DNA of 64,000 bases from Pterobdella sp. o SKG-2022. Its lineage: Eukaryota; Annelida; Clitellata; Hirudinida; Piscicolidae. Position 1 is the stretch's first letter. Every line of letters begins with the position of its first letter. A program made the translations under genes and the position numbers. Below, piece after piece: positions 53,130 to 64,000 of the stretch. The stretch covers positions 16,911,447 through 16,975,446 of the forward strand of contig OZ038322.1 in NCBI GenBank assembly GCA_964035795.1, in the 5' to 3' direction. A model generated the notes under the pieces. The model did no database searches. It was not told the DNA's origin and was given only the letters and a program-made list of their open reading frames with translations.

Positions 53130-54560
53130 TCAAGCCTAAAATAACTATTCAACATGACTTTAATTTTCATCTGGAGCTTTTCGCAGATAAAGAAGCAGCA
53201 AATTTTAAGAATACTCTCCACATGCATGAGTTCAAGTCTTGTGCCGCAGAGCCAACTCATGAGCAATGTGGTTGGTTGAATGTGGTGGTCACGAAGGCTG
53301 GATGTAATGGTGTTGCATTTTTAGATCATAACCTATTGCAGTGGTAGAGAAAACTAAGGAAAACCTGTTTTAATGTACAAAACATTCAAAGTAAGAAGGT
53401 GAAAAGTCTTGAGTTTTGGAATTTTTTGTTTCCAAGTGGATAAAACTTTCTTTGGTATGTTCAAAGACTTAGATTTAGATTCTGCTGTGAGCGAGTATTT
53501 CACAACGTTGAAGGACATTTTAGATGAACCCATTACTGAGAGAGTTGTAAAATACATTAGAGACTTCTTGGTGTCTGATTTGATGAGTGAAATTTTTAAA
53601 TATATGACAAGAAAGTTGAAGCACAAGTACTTGAAGTTTCTTTCAACAGCTGATAGTGAGACATGGTTCAAGCAGGAGAATTTTCATGAAGGTCTGTGTA
53701 GAAAAAAGAGAAAAGAGTTTTGGGATTCTAAATAAATAAATGAAGTTGCCGGCATGAGTAAGGAAAGTCAAGATAAGAGCATAAAAAGTGATAGTTTCAA
53801 AAAAGGTTTTAACGATAAAATTGGTGGTCAATAGTGTAAATGATGGTTTACTTCGACTCGATGTTTTGTCCAAGACTTTAATATTACATAACTTTTTTGA
53901 AGTGGATGAAGAGGAATTGATGAAAATGATAAACAATTTGCCAAACAAACACTGTGTTTCAGAACCTAAGCCAACTTGGCTATTGAAATGAAGAGCAAGA
54001 TTGGTGTCACTTTGTTTAGTAAGCATCTTAAATTCTTTTTTTGATCAAAAACTGTTTTTTTTTTCAAAAAAATAGAAGGTAGCCTGTGTGATCCAAATAT
54101 TTAAAATATTAAAAAACCCCAATCTAAAAAAATCTGATCCATCTTCTGTGAGACCAAGTTGCAATGTCCCTGTCTTATCAAATGTAGCCTAGATATCGGT
54201 CCAAAATATCTATAAGAAGAGATGATAATTTTTTTCTGAAAGTACCAAAAAACGGAAGCTAGATCATCGGATTAAATCAGTATATATGTTTCTAAATCAA
54301 AGAAAATTGGTATTGGGTGGCGTAAGTTTGATTTTGAGAGTCTAACTTTTTAAATAATCTGCTTGAGAGTTTAAGAAAGGTTTTGAATGTGAAAGCTTTT
54401 GGGAAGAGGTTGAAAACAGGGTTTTTAGGCACTTATTATAGTTTTAAAATCTCATATAGTTATTATATATGAGTTTTATCTTTTCAAGCATATATTTATC
54501 AAAATATCTTGAAATTTACTGAGTTATATTAAGTTCGTATATTATTGTTATTATTTCAAC
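53130..54560 (+). mobile_element. CR1/L2-like LINE, truncated and internally deleted
   Basis: The same family as 4950-5715 but extending further 5'. 53220-53345 encodes the end of an APE-type endonuclease (pattern AEPTHEQCGWLNVVVTKAG, then DHNLL). 53440-53720 resembles the segment between endonuclease and reverse transcriptase. 53880-54175 carries early reverse-transcriptase motifs (NLPNKHCVSEPKPTWLLK, then an SSVRPSCNVPVLSNV block). At about 54177 it jumps to the C-terminal region seen at 5340-5590, so the catalytic core is deleted. It ends in a TATTATTGTTATTATT tail like the first copy. Stops and frameshifts throughout make it non-functional. Confidence 0.8.
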
Positions 54561-56154
54561 AACAATGAACAATAAAAAACTGCATTTCTTTCATTTGATA
54601 AATATCATTACATTAACTAGTTTTAAATGGCTATTTTCATCCATTTTTGAATTTGATGCATACGAATTTTTTTTTGAAAATGTCATCATAACACTTTTTT
54701 TTAACGCCTTTGATACATGATTCATTTTAAGCCAGCTATACAAACAAACAAATGATAAAGATCCAAAAACCTAGAGAATCTTTAAATACTCACCTGCTTC
54801 TCAACCGAATTTTTTGTTAGATGGTTTTTTTGGCATCCCCAAAATTACCCTATGATAAGTGTTCATTCATAAATTCAAAAAGCTTATTTTCGATGTATTT
54901 TTATTTAGATTTATTGAAGACTGCAATTTTAAATTCGCAATCTTTTAAAATAAATTGAGTTATTAAAATGTAATCATCTTCCAAGATACTACTCATGCTA
55001 AATGTCGCAACAATAACTTGAACCTTCAAAGATAATAAACAATCCAAGTCTTGTTCCTAATTAGAACAATGAGATAAATCTTTACTGGTGAATAAATATA
55101 GCAACATCATTCAATTCAAACAAAAAAAGCGTTAAAAATTTGATGAATTCGATCAAAAAACACTAAGGTATCATTTAAAACTGAACTAACCCACATATCA
55201 AGTAGCTTGAAGAAGTTCAACATAGGTCTTGATGTTTAAAAGCCAATTTTGAAAGAAGAAAATCATACAAATATAACCATCTCACCGTTGCTTGAATTTT
55301 CAAATGCTAACTATAAATTATTAAAATCAATTTTCATTACCCTAAAAACAAATTTATCATATATTCAATCATATAGAGCATTTCATAAGACTGCCTCAGA
55401 CTATTAAGATGAAAGAAAAGTAAGTCACACAAAAAGTTTGGTAGAGATTTTAATAAAGATAGTGTTTTTTGATCATTAAAAAATTGCATAAAAATTCAAG
55501 GTAAATGATCTTCAAGGCGATCAAAAGCACCAAGTGAATGTTTCACTAGTAACGTGTAACCATTTAAAACAACATTATCGCTTTTATTAGAGCAATTTCA
55601 AATCATCACAATTTTCATGTAAATCATTTGACACAACCTATCATCCTTGTTATGTCTGTGAAACTTGCTAGTATTATATCCTTCTAATTATCTCTTTTAT
55701 TTTCAGTTATTTATTGTTTTTTCGATTCTTTTAAGACAGGGCTTTCAGTAAAATTTATGTGTTTTTTACTACTTGTGACAAAATTATGAGAACTGCCGCA
55801 AATGACTATAGATATTTTACTGTTTTGAATTTTAAACAGATGCACTCAAATTTAATGGTTCTATAAAGACCTCGGAATATTTTAATTAAAAATGAAATTT
55901 CAATGATAAAAAATATCTCGATAAGTATCAAATTAATTAATTGGATATTGTTTACATGTTTTAAGCAAGGTTTAATTTGTTTAAAAGACTTCTTTCAAGT
56001 TTAATGATGGCTTCTTTCGGCAAACATGAGAAACTTTAATTAGAAAAAGATGCTTTTTAACAAAAGTATAGGGTTTACTCATATTAAATCATAAAAATAA
56101 CATAGCTTTATACTTTAATCAATAATTGTTAATTTTTTTATAAAAATTCCATAG
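54561..56154. other. AT-rich intergenic stretch
   Basis: No exon recognised. It may hold the promoter and first exon (signal peptide) of the Ig receptor gene that follows on the plus strand. Confidence 0.35.
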
Positions 56155-59100
56155 ACATAGATTGTGTTTGCGAAGTGCAGAGTGATTGTGAATTATTGAA
56201 AACATATTCACCTCGTCACCAAGAGGGTCTATAGATTCGAAGAATTCAAATGGTGTTTGATTGTTAAAAAAGGTTCAATAGGTATTTAGCTTTAAGATTT
56301 AATTTTTAAACTACTTTCATTAAATCAAATACTTGTTCATTCAAATTTTTATTCAATATATCACAGATATATTTAAAATCAGCGGCAATTTACGAGACTA
56401 TGAATGAAAATCAGTAAGTTAGCAGTTAAGCGTAGATGAGTCTAATGTTGATAACCTTATTTCTCACGCAGGCATGTATTTTAACCTCTGGGCTTTTATC
56501 TTTTGGTCATTCCATCTTTCCGCAAGTATTATTTTGAAAACTAATTCAAAAATATTAAAGCTATTATGCTAAAGCTCTTTGGAAAATTTTTTGAAACCTA
56601 TTAAAATATTATCTTGCTTTTATTCAGAATTATCGGCAGAAAGACAGCAAAACTCAGCTTTAATCTTCCCTGAGAATTATACTCCTTCAGTGATGTCATC
56701 AACGCCTGCATTGCAGACTTCCTCCCTGCCCTCCCCGTCACTGTCTTGTTCCACAAGTGACTTCAACAACCAAGAGTGATTAATTTTGACGTTTTGAATG
56801 TTTTTACAATTAATTAAATTAAATTCATTTTTTTCCAAATAGTGTTGAGTAGTTTAAAAATTAATTTTTGTTGTTATAAGTTACTGCCAAAGAACGTGCA
56901 TGTTTCCAATCAAGTTGTTATCCTTAGTTCGTCATGTCCGAAAAGTTCGAAGTCATTAGTTAAAATTATTTGGTATTTCAAAATAATCATTGAAATTTTT
57001 TATGTTGGGATTCTTAATTCAATTAAACAATACTTTTAAATTCAAATTTTTTGAATTAATTAATAAAATTTTTATTTAAAAATCTTTTATTGACTACTTC
57101 TGTTCAAATGCCCATAATCAGATTGATTTTTATGAAGTTATTCAGCATTTCCATGTTAAACATAAAAATAATGTTAATCCCACACATACCACAGATATCA
57201 ATGGAAACATTCTAATGGAACTTTTGTATTCTCATCGGAAGCCAAACTATCCAGTGGTTCAAAGGAGCATTTGCAATGTTTTGAAGAAAAAGAAGGAAAC
57301 CTGGAAGTTATTTCCTTGAGTAGAAGTATGTTAAAAACTCGATCTGATTGAATTTCTATTATTAAGCTTTGAAAAATTTTATGTATATTGGTTTTGGGGC
57401 ATCGACGTTAAGCTGCACTGAACATAGCGCCTGCAGTTTGAAGGCTGTTTTTTATAGCCTGAATAGCAGAATATTTCGATAACAGTTATCGACAAAATAA
57501 GTTTCTAGTATTTTCGTTATTTGGTTTGACGGATCATTCTAGCCAACAACGTCAAGACAAGCTGTCCAAGTGTAAAAATGACAGACCTTGATTTCGATAA
57601 TTTCAAGTTGGCTTCAAATTCACTTGAGCTGGCAGTATATAACAACTTTTAACAAATGAATGGCTTATTTTAAGCCATTTAGTTTCAAGTAGTCTTAATA
57701 ATCTAAGACAACTATCTAACCCCAGTTAATGGCACATGTGCTGCAATATAACATTAAAAATAATCAAAAAAACTTGAGACTATGACGTTGTGAAAAAAAT
57801 TGTTACAAATAATAATATTAAACCAAAGTTTATACATGCAAATATATATGAATTAAAAATGAAGTGGTTGATATCTATTGAAGGATGTTCTACAGACAAT
57901 TTTGCAACTGCGTCTTTATCATAAAAACCTACATGTTTGTGATAAAAATCAACCAAATTTTTATTTATTTTTTGGTTTTGAAATTTTTATTTGGTAGTGT
58001 ATAGAAGTGAATGGAATTACTTTTGAAGTATTCTTATCAGATATTTCTGATCAAAGTATGCCTTTGTGGTCATTTTTGAAGCTTAATATCTTTACATATT
58101 TTGCTTCAATTGATTTAATTGAATATTTTAAGCAATAAAATCAAATTTTTTGCGATTGAAAATATACCCTTATAAACCATCGAAATTTAAGGACCTTATG
58201 CATGCGAAAATATAGAAGAGGAATTAAGCTCAACCATCAACGATTACTCAAAGGTCATTCCAGTCAAACTAATGAACAATAGCATTGAAATTCTTACTTG
58301 TTTCCCTAATTTAAATTGTGCTAAGTACTGGCTCAAAGACAAAAAAGAACCTAATAAGAAACTTCTTGATTCAGGTCATTTGACAAATCATTTAAAATAT
58401 AATTAGTTTAATAGGCTCTGTATACTATTTATATGGTTTCAATGCTTTCGGCAAAATACATCGGTTTAGAGTATTCGATATCACTTCTAACCATTGACCC
58501 AATAGAAGATTTAAAACTAATTCATTTGAATGATAAAATTTATTTTATTATACAATGAGAGACGTAGTTTCAAATAAAGTAAAATCAATGAAACTGACAA
58601 AAATATATTACTATGCAATAATACTTTAAATTTTTAGGCAACCTATTAATACTAAGAGGTACGGAGATTGATAGTGGAACTTATGAATGTCTTATATACG
58701 ATGGCAAGAAAAACGTCAAAATTTCTGGACGAAAGTACTATGTAAGTTTTGAACAAAGTAGCATGAATAATAAAGTTAGCAACAAAGTTGTTTACAAAAG
58801 TGAAGACGTGTTTGCGGAAGAAGGGAGTGAATTGACTTTATATTGTATCTTTCATAATACAAAGTAAGATTTCTTCGAATTTTGGAAATTTTATGAGTTC
58901 CAAATGTTTTTTAAAAGTTTCTGTTTATTTTATAGCCTTTCAAAAAAATCATCTGTCAAGTGGATTCTACCAAAAAAGAAACTTGGAAATTTTGAAGAAA
59001 AGATAAATAATGATGAGAACTTTGAAGGAATTGGATTTCATATTTTGTCGGCCACCGTAGAACATTCTGGAACCTATCAATGCTACAATAATTTAGATTT

Positions 59101-61529
59101 TCATAAAAATGGAAATAAGCCTACGACGTACGAAATTAAAGTGGATATTAAACGTGAGTGATAAATTTTTTTTCAACAAAATTTTTAACTCATTATTTAA
59201 ACTTTAAAAATTTAAATAGTAATACAGTGATATAAATACTTTATGATACTTAATGATACTTTACTTTCACAGCCAAAAAAATTCGCTGCAAAGAGGAACT
59301 AACAAATAAAAAGATATTCAAACAAGAACCTTTATCTATTTCTTGTAATCCTGTTTATGAAAGAAGTACCGATGGAGTCGCCAGCCAAGTGAGTTGTGCC
59401 AAAAAAGAGGTAGTTGTGAGATGGTTCATTAATGGAAAAGTTGTTGAAAGTGGCAATGATCCTTATAATTTAAATTTGAATGGACTTTCAAAAAGCTTCA
59501 TTTTGGGCGTTGAGTTGAATTCAGGGCTAAGAAAAAAAATCGTTGCTTTCTACATCCATGTTGAAGGTTATTAGCTCCCTAATTAGAGAAATTATTTAAA
59601 CATTAGCGTATAAAAATTCGGTTTTAATTGCAAGATTTTTCACAATAAAACAATTTTTAGAGCTACCATTTGTCACTAAGAATGATGTAACACTGGCTAG
59701 ATCAACCTTGTTTCATACTCAAATAGATGATCAAAAGTTGAAGGAAACTGCAAACATGAGTATATCAATGATTGTTGGTTGGTTTCATCAAAATAATTCA
59801 TACATTATAGGAGGATATTCAGTAAAAAAATTGAGGCTTGTTGTATACGTTGTTATATTTTAATTTTTAAGCAAAAAATTAAATATTAGAATCAAAACAC
59901 TCTTCAAAGTTTATTTAAGCCTTTGAATGAATTTAAGTAGAGAAAAATGAAGATAATAAAGAAAAAATAATGAAATGAAGAAATTTCAAAACGCTTTCAT
60001 TTGAGTAATAAACACGTTAAATTTTTATCTGCTTAAATTGCAATAATTTTTAACTAAAGTTTTGTATAAACACATTTTTTTTTAATTGAAAATCCATTGC
60101 AATGTGCAAAATTTTTTTAGTTAAAAACCTTTTGATATTTCATTAACTAATCATCTATATGAGACTGTGCTAAGATTTTAGTTTATTTTCATAAATAAAT
60201 GCGTTTTTTACATTTTATATTCAGATAAAATTTCAAAAAATTCACTAATTTAACGATCTAAAAGCTTTTAAGTTTTTTTCTAATTCAATTTATTCACTAA
60301 TTGTTTTTGAATCACTATTGTAGAAGCTTTTGAATTTAATTAATTTGATTTAAAAATCATTCAGCAGTCATAACATGTAGCGTGGCGGTAGTGATCATAT
60401 TTTTCATATTGCCTTACTGTTGTGTCAAAATCCTGCTGAGAAAAAGAAGAAAAAAGAAAAAAGGTTTTATTTTTATAAATTATCGAAATGGCTCCGTATT
60501 CAATGATGTTTTTTTCAGCTATTGAGAAACAAGCAAAAAAAATGCGAGAGATAGATGCTAGTAATGTTGGACTAAAAGACGACGACCAAAAACATTCTAA
60601 TTTTTCCTTTACAGAAAAAATACAACCAAATATTGAACCTCCATTACGCCAACAACAAACATCTTTTATGCCAAATAATTTTCAAAAGCAAAAGCCTAAA
60701 CCTTCTCAGAGAAAACATTCAGAACCTTACCAAAATATACCAGTCACCATAAATAGAATTCCACAACAGAACCCTCAAAATTATTATTGTCTTCCAAGCA
60801 ATTCTCACTCACAATGTTTCTACCATAGTTTTTACGAGCATCCAATGAATTTTTACCAAGCTCCCCCATTCAATAATCCTTCACATCTTCTTACTCCATG
60901 CTTTTCACACCAAGCGTCAAACATCGAGTGGATTGAAGAGCAGAAACACATCCAGTTACATTCAAATCCATCAAAACCACATAAAAGTTCCTTTCTTTCA
61001 CAACCAACAAGACGAAGTCAAATTTTAGAATCCGATACACGAATCTCAAGAAATGAAAACTCTTTTTTAATACAAGTATCCCAAACGCCACAACCTCAAG
61101 AAATCAATCAACAAGATGACGAAATTAGCATCAGATCAACCGATAGCGGCTTGTGAGTAAATTTTGTCAAGTACTTTTGAAATTTTGGTTTTTATGATTA
61201 AAATATTGCATAGATTTTAAGTCAGATCACAAAAGCTCGTCTACTGCTTTATGCAGTACGGTTTTAATAAATCTGGTTTGAAACCTCTTGTCAAATCTAA
61301 AACTTATGAAAACAAACTAGGATTTTTTAAAAATTAATCAATGTGTATAGTTTTTATTAACCTTTTTTCTATTTTAAGTTGGTTCAACATCATTTATCTA
61401 TAAATTAATGAAAATTCTTTCAGCTCTGATCCACCAACGAGAGTTCAAGAAGGAAACGTAAGAAACGAGAACAAAAACGAGTGTAACGTGCCTTTACTTA
61501 ACAACGTGCTAACAACCAAAATAGGATGA
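56155..61529 (+). CDS. Single-pass Ig-superfamily receptor, four Ig domains (5' uncertain)
   Basis: Exons: 56155-56226 and 56628-56756 (both tentative), 56843-56951, 57195-57319, 58192-58374, 58638-58863, 58936-59153, 59273-59566, 59661-59821 (donor uncertain), 60368-60463, 60519-61152, 61424-61529. Phases agree except at the transmembrane junction, where an earlier GT near 59784 would fit better. Ig1 has SSSCPKSSK and YQWKHSNG, closing with PYACEN. Ig2 has ILTCFPN, YWLKD and DSGTYECL. Ig3 has LTLYCIFHN, VKWIL and HSGTYQCYNN. Ig4 has LSISCNP and VRWFINGK but lacks the usual second Cys. The membrane helix (VITCSVAVVIIFFILPYCC) is followed by a Lys/Arg stop-transfer run. The roughly 250-residue tail is Gln/Asn/His/Pro-rich, with IRSTDSGL near its end and no kinase or TIR domain. 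The tentative 5' exons encode a Cys-containing piece and a Ser/Thr/Pro-rich stretch. Closest family is unknown. Confidence 0.75.
57400..57771 (+). repeat. Dispersed repeat family, copy 2 (in Ig receptor intron)
   Basis: Co-linear with 9805-10190 in the same orientation over its length (see copy 1). It lies inside the intron 57320-58191. Indels include a loss of the A/T-rich block found at about 9950-9965 in copy 1. Confidence 0.65.
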
Positions 61530-62091
61530 TCTCCGTTTAAAGTCGACATTTTTACTTTTGAAAATTTTGCAACTACATGAATACTAAAACTTAAAGAAAA
61601 TTTTTTGAGGTTCGATGTATATAACACAGCATATCAGAAACCCTGTTGGTAGTTGGCTTGTCTATAGTTTATGCTACATTTTAAGATCTTTGGCTTAGAC
61701 TATTTTGTATAATTTCCCTAAATTCACTATTTTTTAAGTGTAATTTCCAGAATGTTTAAATAGTAAAAACATCATTTAAATAAAAATTTTCAAAATTATT
61801 ACGAATTGTACTTTGCAATATATTTTTTATTTCCGTTTTTACTACTTTATAAAACAACTTTTACGAAAAATACATAAAATCCCAAAAATATATTTATTCG
61901 GCAAACACTCAATTTAGAGCTTTTTCGTCGTCTTTTTTATCAAATTCATCCGCTGTTGAATGGAAAAATTTTAATTAATATGCTAATAAATTAAATTTTA
62001 TTTATTAAATGATAAAGCTCAAACTAGTTACACGGAAGTATTCCAATTTCTAGTTTAATTTTTATTTAGATGGTTTTCGCTCTCAAAAACA
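61530..62091. other. 3' flank of Ig receptor gene
   Basis: AT-rich 3'UTR-like sequence with an AATAAA-type hexamer near 61780. Nothing else recognised. Confidence 0.4.
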
Positions 62092-62260
62092 TTACAACCC
62101 CTTCAAATATTCACCTAAATAAAGGCACAATGAATCTGTTATTTGAAATCTAGCAATGACCTGCTTATGAGCTTCCGTAGTGGCTCTCTTCTTCGCCGAC
62201 TTACCCTCCTCCACACCGAATCCGGGCACCCAAATATTATGGTCAGATTCTGTTAAATTT
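62092..62260 (-). CDS. Possible terminal exon with dsRBD-like motif
   Basis: Open frame on the minus strand from an acceptor-like AACAG (about 62254) to a stop at 62092. It encodes IWVPGFGVEEGKSAKKRA, then TTEAHKQVIARF. A Gly-rich turn followed by a Lys/Ala helix resembles the last strand and helix of a double-stranded RNA-binding domain. This is a pattern match only. A donor-like GGTAAGT lies inside the frame near 62199, so the exon could be shorter. A second open patch (62746-62876, minus) may belong to the same gene. Confidence 0.35.
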
Positions 62261-62296
62261 TGAGTACAATGAAAAATCCCCAATGTATTTTTTGAT

Positions 62297-62434
62297 ATCT
62301 ATTAAACCTAATCTAAACATATTAGCAACAAATCTATTAAACTTAACCTAAACATATTAGCAACAAATCTATTTAACTTAATCTAAACATTAGCAACAAA
62401 TCTATTGGACTTAATCTGAACGTATTAGCAGCAA
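62297..62434. repeat. Four-unit tandem repeat, about 35-bp unit
   Basis: Four adjacent imperfect copies (62297-62331, 62332-62366, 62367-62399, 62400-62434) of a unit with ATCTATT...TTAGCAACAA. Minisatellite-like. Confidence 0.85.
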
Positions 62435-62745
62435 CATAATGTTTATTGACATAGTACTGAATTCTTGTCATGTTACTATAAAATGGGCATTGTTCCATAT
62501 TGTCAAAAAACTTTTGTGATAGTTAACGTACCAATTCATTGTTAATAAATTTTTTCAAAATTATGAATGGGATTTTACAGCTGAACGTGAACTAGAATAT
62601 TTCAAGTGACTTTATAAAGACTTGAAGCACCAAGTAGCATGTGAATATAAGTTTCTAGACTTTAGTTGAGAACAATGAACATCTGAATACATTTCTAGAG
62701 ACTAAAAGGTATTTTGAAGTTATAGCAGTTTATTCATCGTTTGAG

Positions 62746-62876
62746 CTAAATTTTGAAATTTTTTGAATCAGCAAAAAGTAAAAATTCTTCATACATTTCA
62801 GCATCAGTCAGAGCTATATAAACTTGTATCGTTCTCAACTTCACACCTTCATAGTTATTAATACGAGACAAAAACG
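62746..62876 (-). other. Possible coding patch on the minus strand
   Basis: Open for 43 codons with non-repetitive content (for example LSRINNYEGVKLRTIQVY and TDAEMYEEFLLFADS). It follows an acceptor-like GCTAG at about 62877. Possibly an exon upstream of 62092-62260, but the phases were not resolved and no family was recognised. Confidence 0.25.
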
Positions 62877-64000
62877 CTAGCGACAATGCAATAAATTAAA
62901 CTAAAATAAATAAACCGTTTTTTAAATAATTTTTTAATTCATTTTCCGGAAAATTTGTTTCAATTCTTAATGAATTTTTATTTCAATATTTTTTTATTAT
63001 TATTTAAAATATATTATTATAACTATTGTTATCCGTGTAACTTGGACTTTGTGTCAACAAACTTTTACGGCAAATCTAAACTTGATTTTAATAAAACTGC
63101 CCAGTGTTGTACATTTTTAACTTTACCTGCAGATTATAAAAGCTAATTGTGCCATTATATTAGACAAAAAGCCCGACGAAGCCGAAAAAGAAAAATTACT
63201 AGAGCTAATATTTTTATAGGCACCTAACCTACTTTTCACTTTAAAATTTGAAATAATTGAAGTTTAAAATCAAGAACTATTTCATTTTTCAAATTAATTC
63301 TTTTTGAACAATTAAAAAATAATCTTGTTCGTTAAATTTTAAATTTCAAAATAATCTTAGTCTATTTAATAACCCGAAAACCCTATTTGAATATTCTGTC
63401 TTTATATTTAAACGAAATTATATATTCTTTGGTTTTCATTTTGAAGAACTATTTTACAAAAGATACGTGAGATATTATTCAAAACACACAAAATTATTCA
63501 TCATCTCATTGAAATATGACTAAATTTCTTCAATCTCAACTGCCACTTTCATCCACTAAATACTTATTTTTTGAAATTTTATGTTCATTTAAAGAAGCCA
63601 TAATGCGAATAAGAGTTTTTAGCAGTTTTGATTGATGGGTAGATAGGGATGATAGAGCACACCTCTATGTAAACTGTTAACAACCCATTAATCTTTCTTG
63701 AAAAGCTTGTTAGGTAAATATCTAAGTTAGTTATGTTTAAGATTTGAAATAAATTGCTGAATTGAATTATGTAAAAGAATTTTGGAACAATTACTAAAAT
63801 ATATATAACTATATAAAACACTTCGATGATTAACTTGATTTCACAAATGATATGGTGTTGAAATTTCAAAAATCGAGCTTTCATGAAAAAGACTTTCAAT
63901 AACAGTTTCAAAAATTTCACATTATTTTGAACTTTTACTTACAAAATCTATATAAATAATGCTTATCTAGTTTATAGTCTGTTGAGTCATGAAGAGCAAA
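62877..64000. other. AT-rich end of window
   Basis: No feature recognised. The 111-codon open frame at 63585-63920 (minus) is Ile/Phe/Tyr-rich and looks like chance in AT-rich DNA. Confidence 0.4.

Noticed and set aside
53105..53735. Two open frames that first looked like a host gene
   Set aside because: Their patterns match the endonuclease end and the linker of a CR1-like LINE, and the 3' part matches the LINE at 4950-5715.
63585..63920. 111-codon minus-strand frame
   Set aside because: Ile/Phe/Tyr-rich composition expected from AT-rich DNA, with no motif and no supported splice sites.

Overview
The window is AT-rich eukaryotic DNA from an animal nuclear genome. Multi-exon genes with GT-AG introns, a decayed CR1-like LINE, simple repeats and a 200-base assembly gap all point that way. 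The genes recognised are a Quaking/HOW-type STAR RNA-binding protein, WAVE/SCAR, a vesicular amine transporter and a SOL-1-type four-CUB receptor auxiliary protein. That set suggests an invertebrate, probably a protostome and possibly an ecdysozoan. The species cannot be named from the sequence. Most coding lies in exons shorter than 300 bases, so gene models were built by matching family motifs and then checking splice sites and reading phase at each junction.

Layout. 48-4080 (+): STAR/KH RNA-binding protein, seven exons. 4950-5715 (+): 3' end of a CR1-like LINE. 6778-12084 (+): WAVE/SCAR, nine exons including a 12-base microexon; its introns hold one copy of an undescribed dispersed repeat and a 41-bp perfect inverted repeat. 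13601-19676 (-): SLC18-type vesicular monoamine/acetylcholine transporter, 16 exons, convergent with WAVE. 20139-20335 (+): another LINE scrap. 21967-22166: gap. 22815-37904 (-): SOL-1-like protein with four CUB domains over at least 15 kb; its 5' end is not found. 38528-39586: about 1.06 kb of ATC/ATT trinucleotide satellite. About 39.6-53.1 kb: long gene-poor stretch with a tRNA-like SINE head and a 64-bp repeat pair. 53130-54560 (+): longer but internally deleted LINE copy. 56155-61529 (+): single-pass Ig-superfamily receptor with four Ig domains and a Gln/Asn/His-rich tail, with no kinase or TIR domain seen. 62092-62876 (-): possible 3' end of one more gene with a dsRBD-like motif.

There is no operon logic. 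The vesicular transporter and SOL-1-like genes are both synaptic by family, and WAVE and the STAR protein act in actin assembly and RNA processing. Their proximity may be chance. The best leads are the CUB3 domain of the SOL-1-like gene, which is interrupted by long low-complexity segments, the unassigned Ig receptor, the dispersed repeat shared by two introns, and the intronic palindrome.
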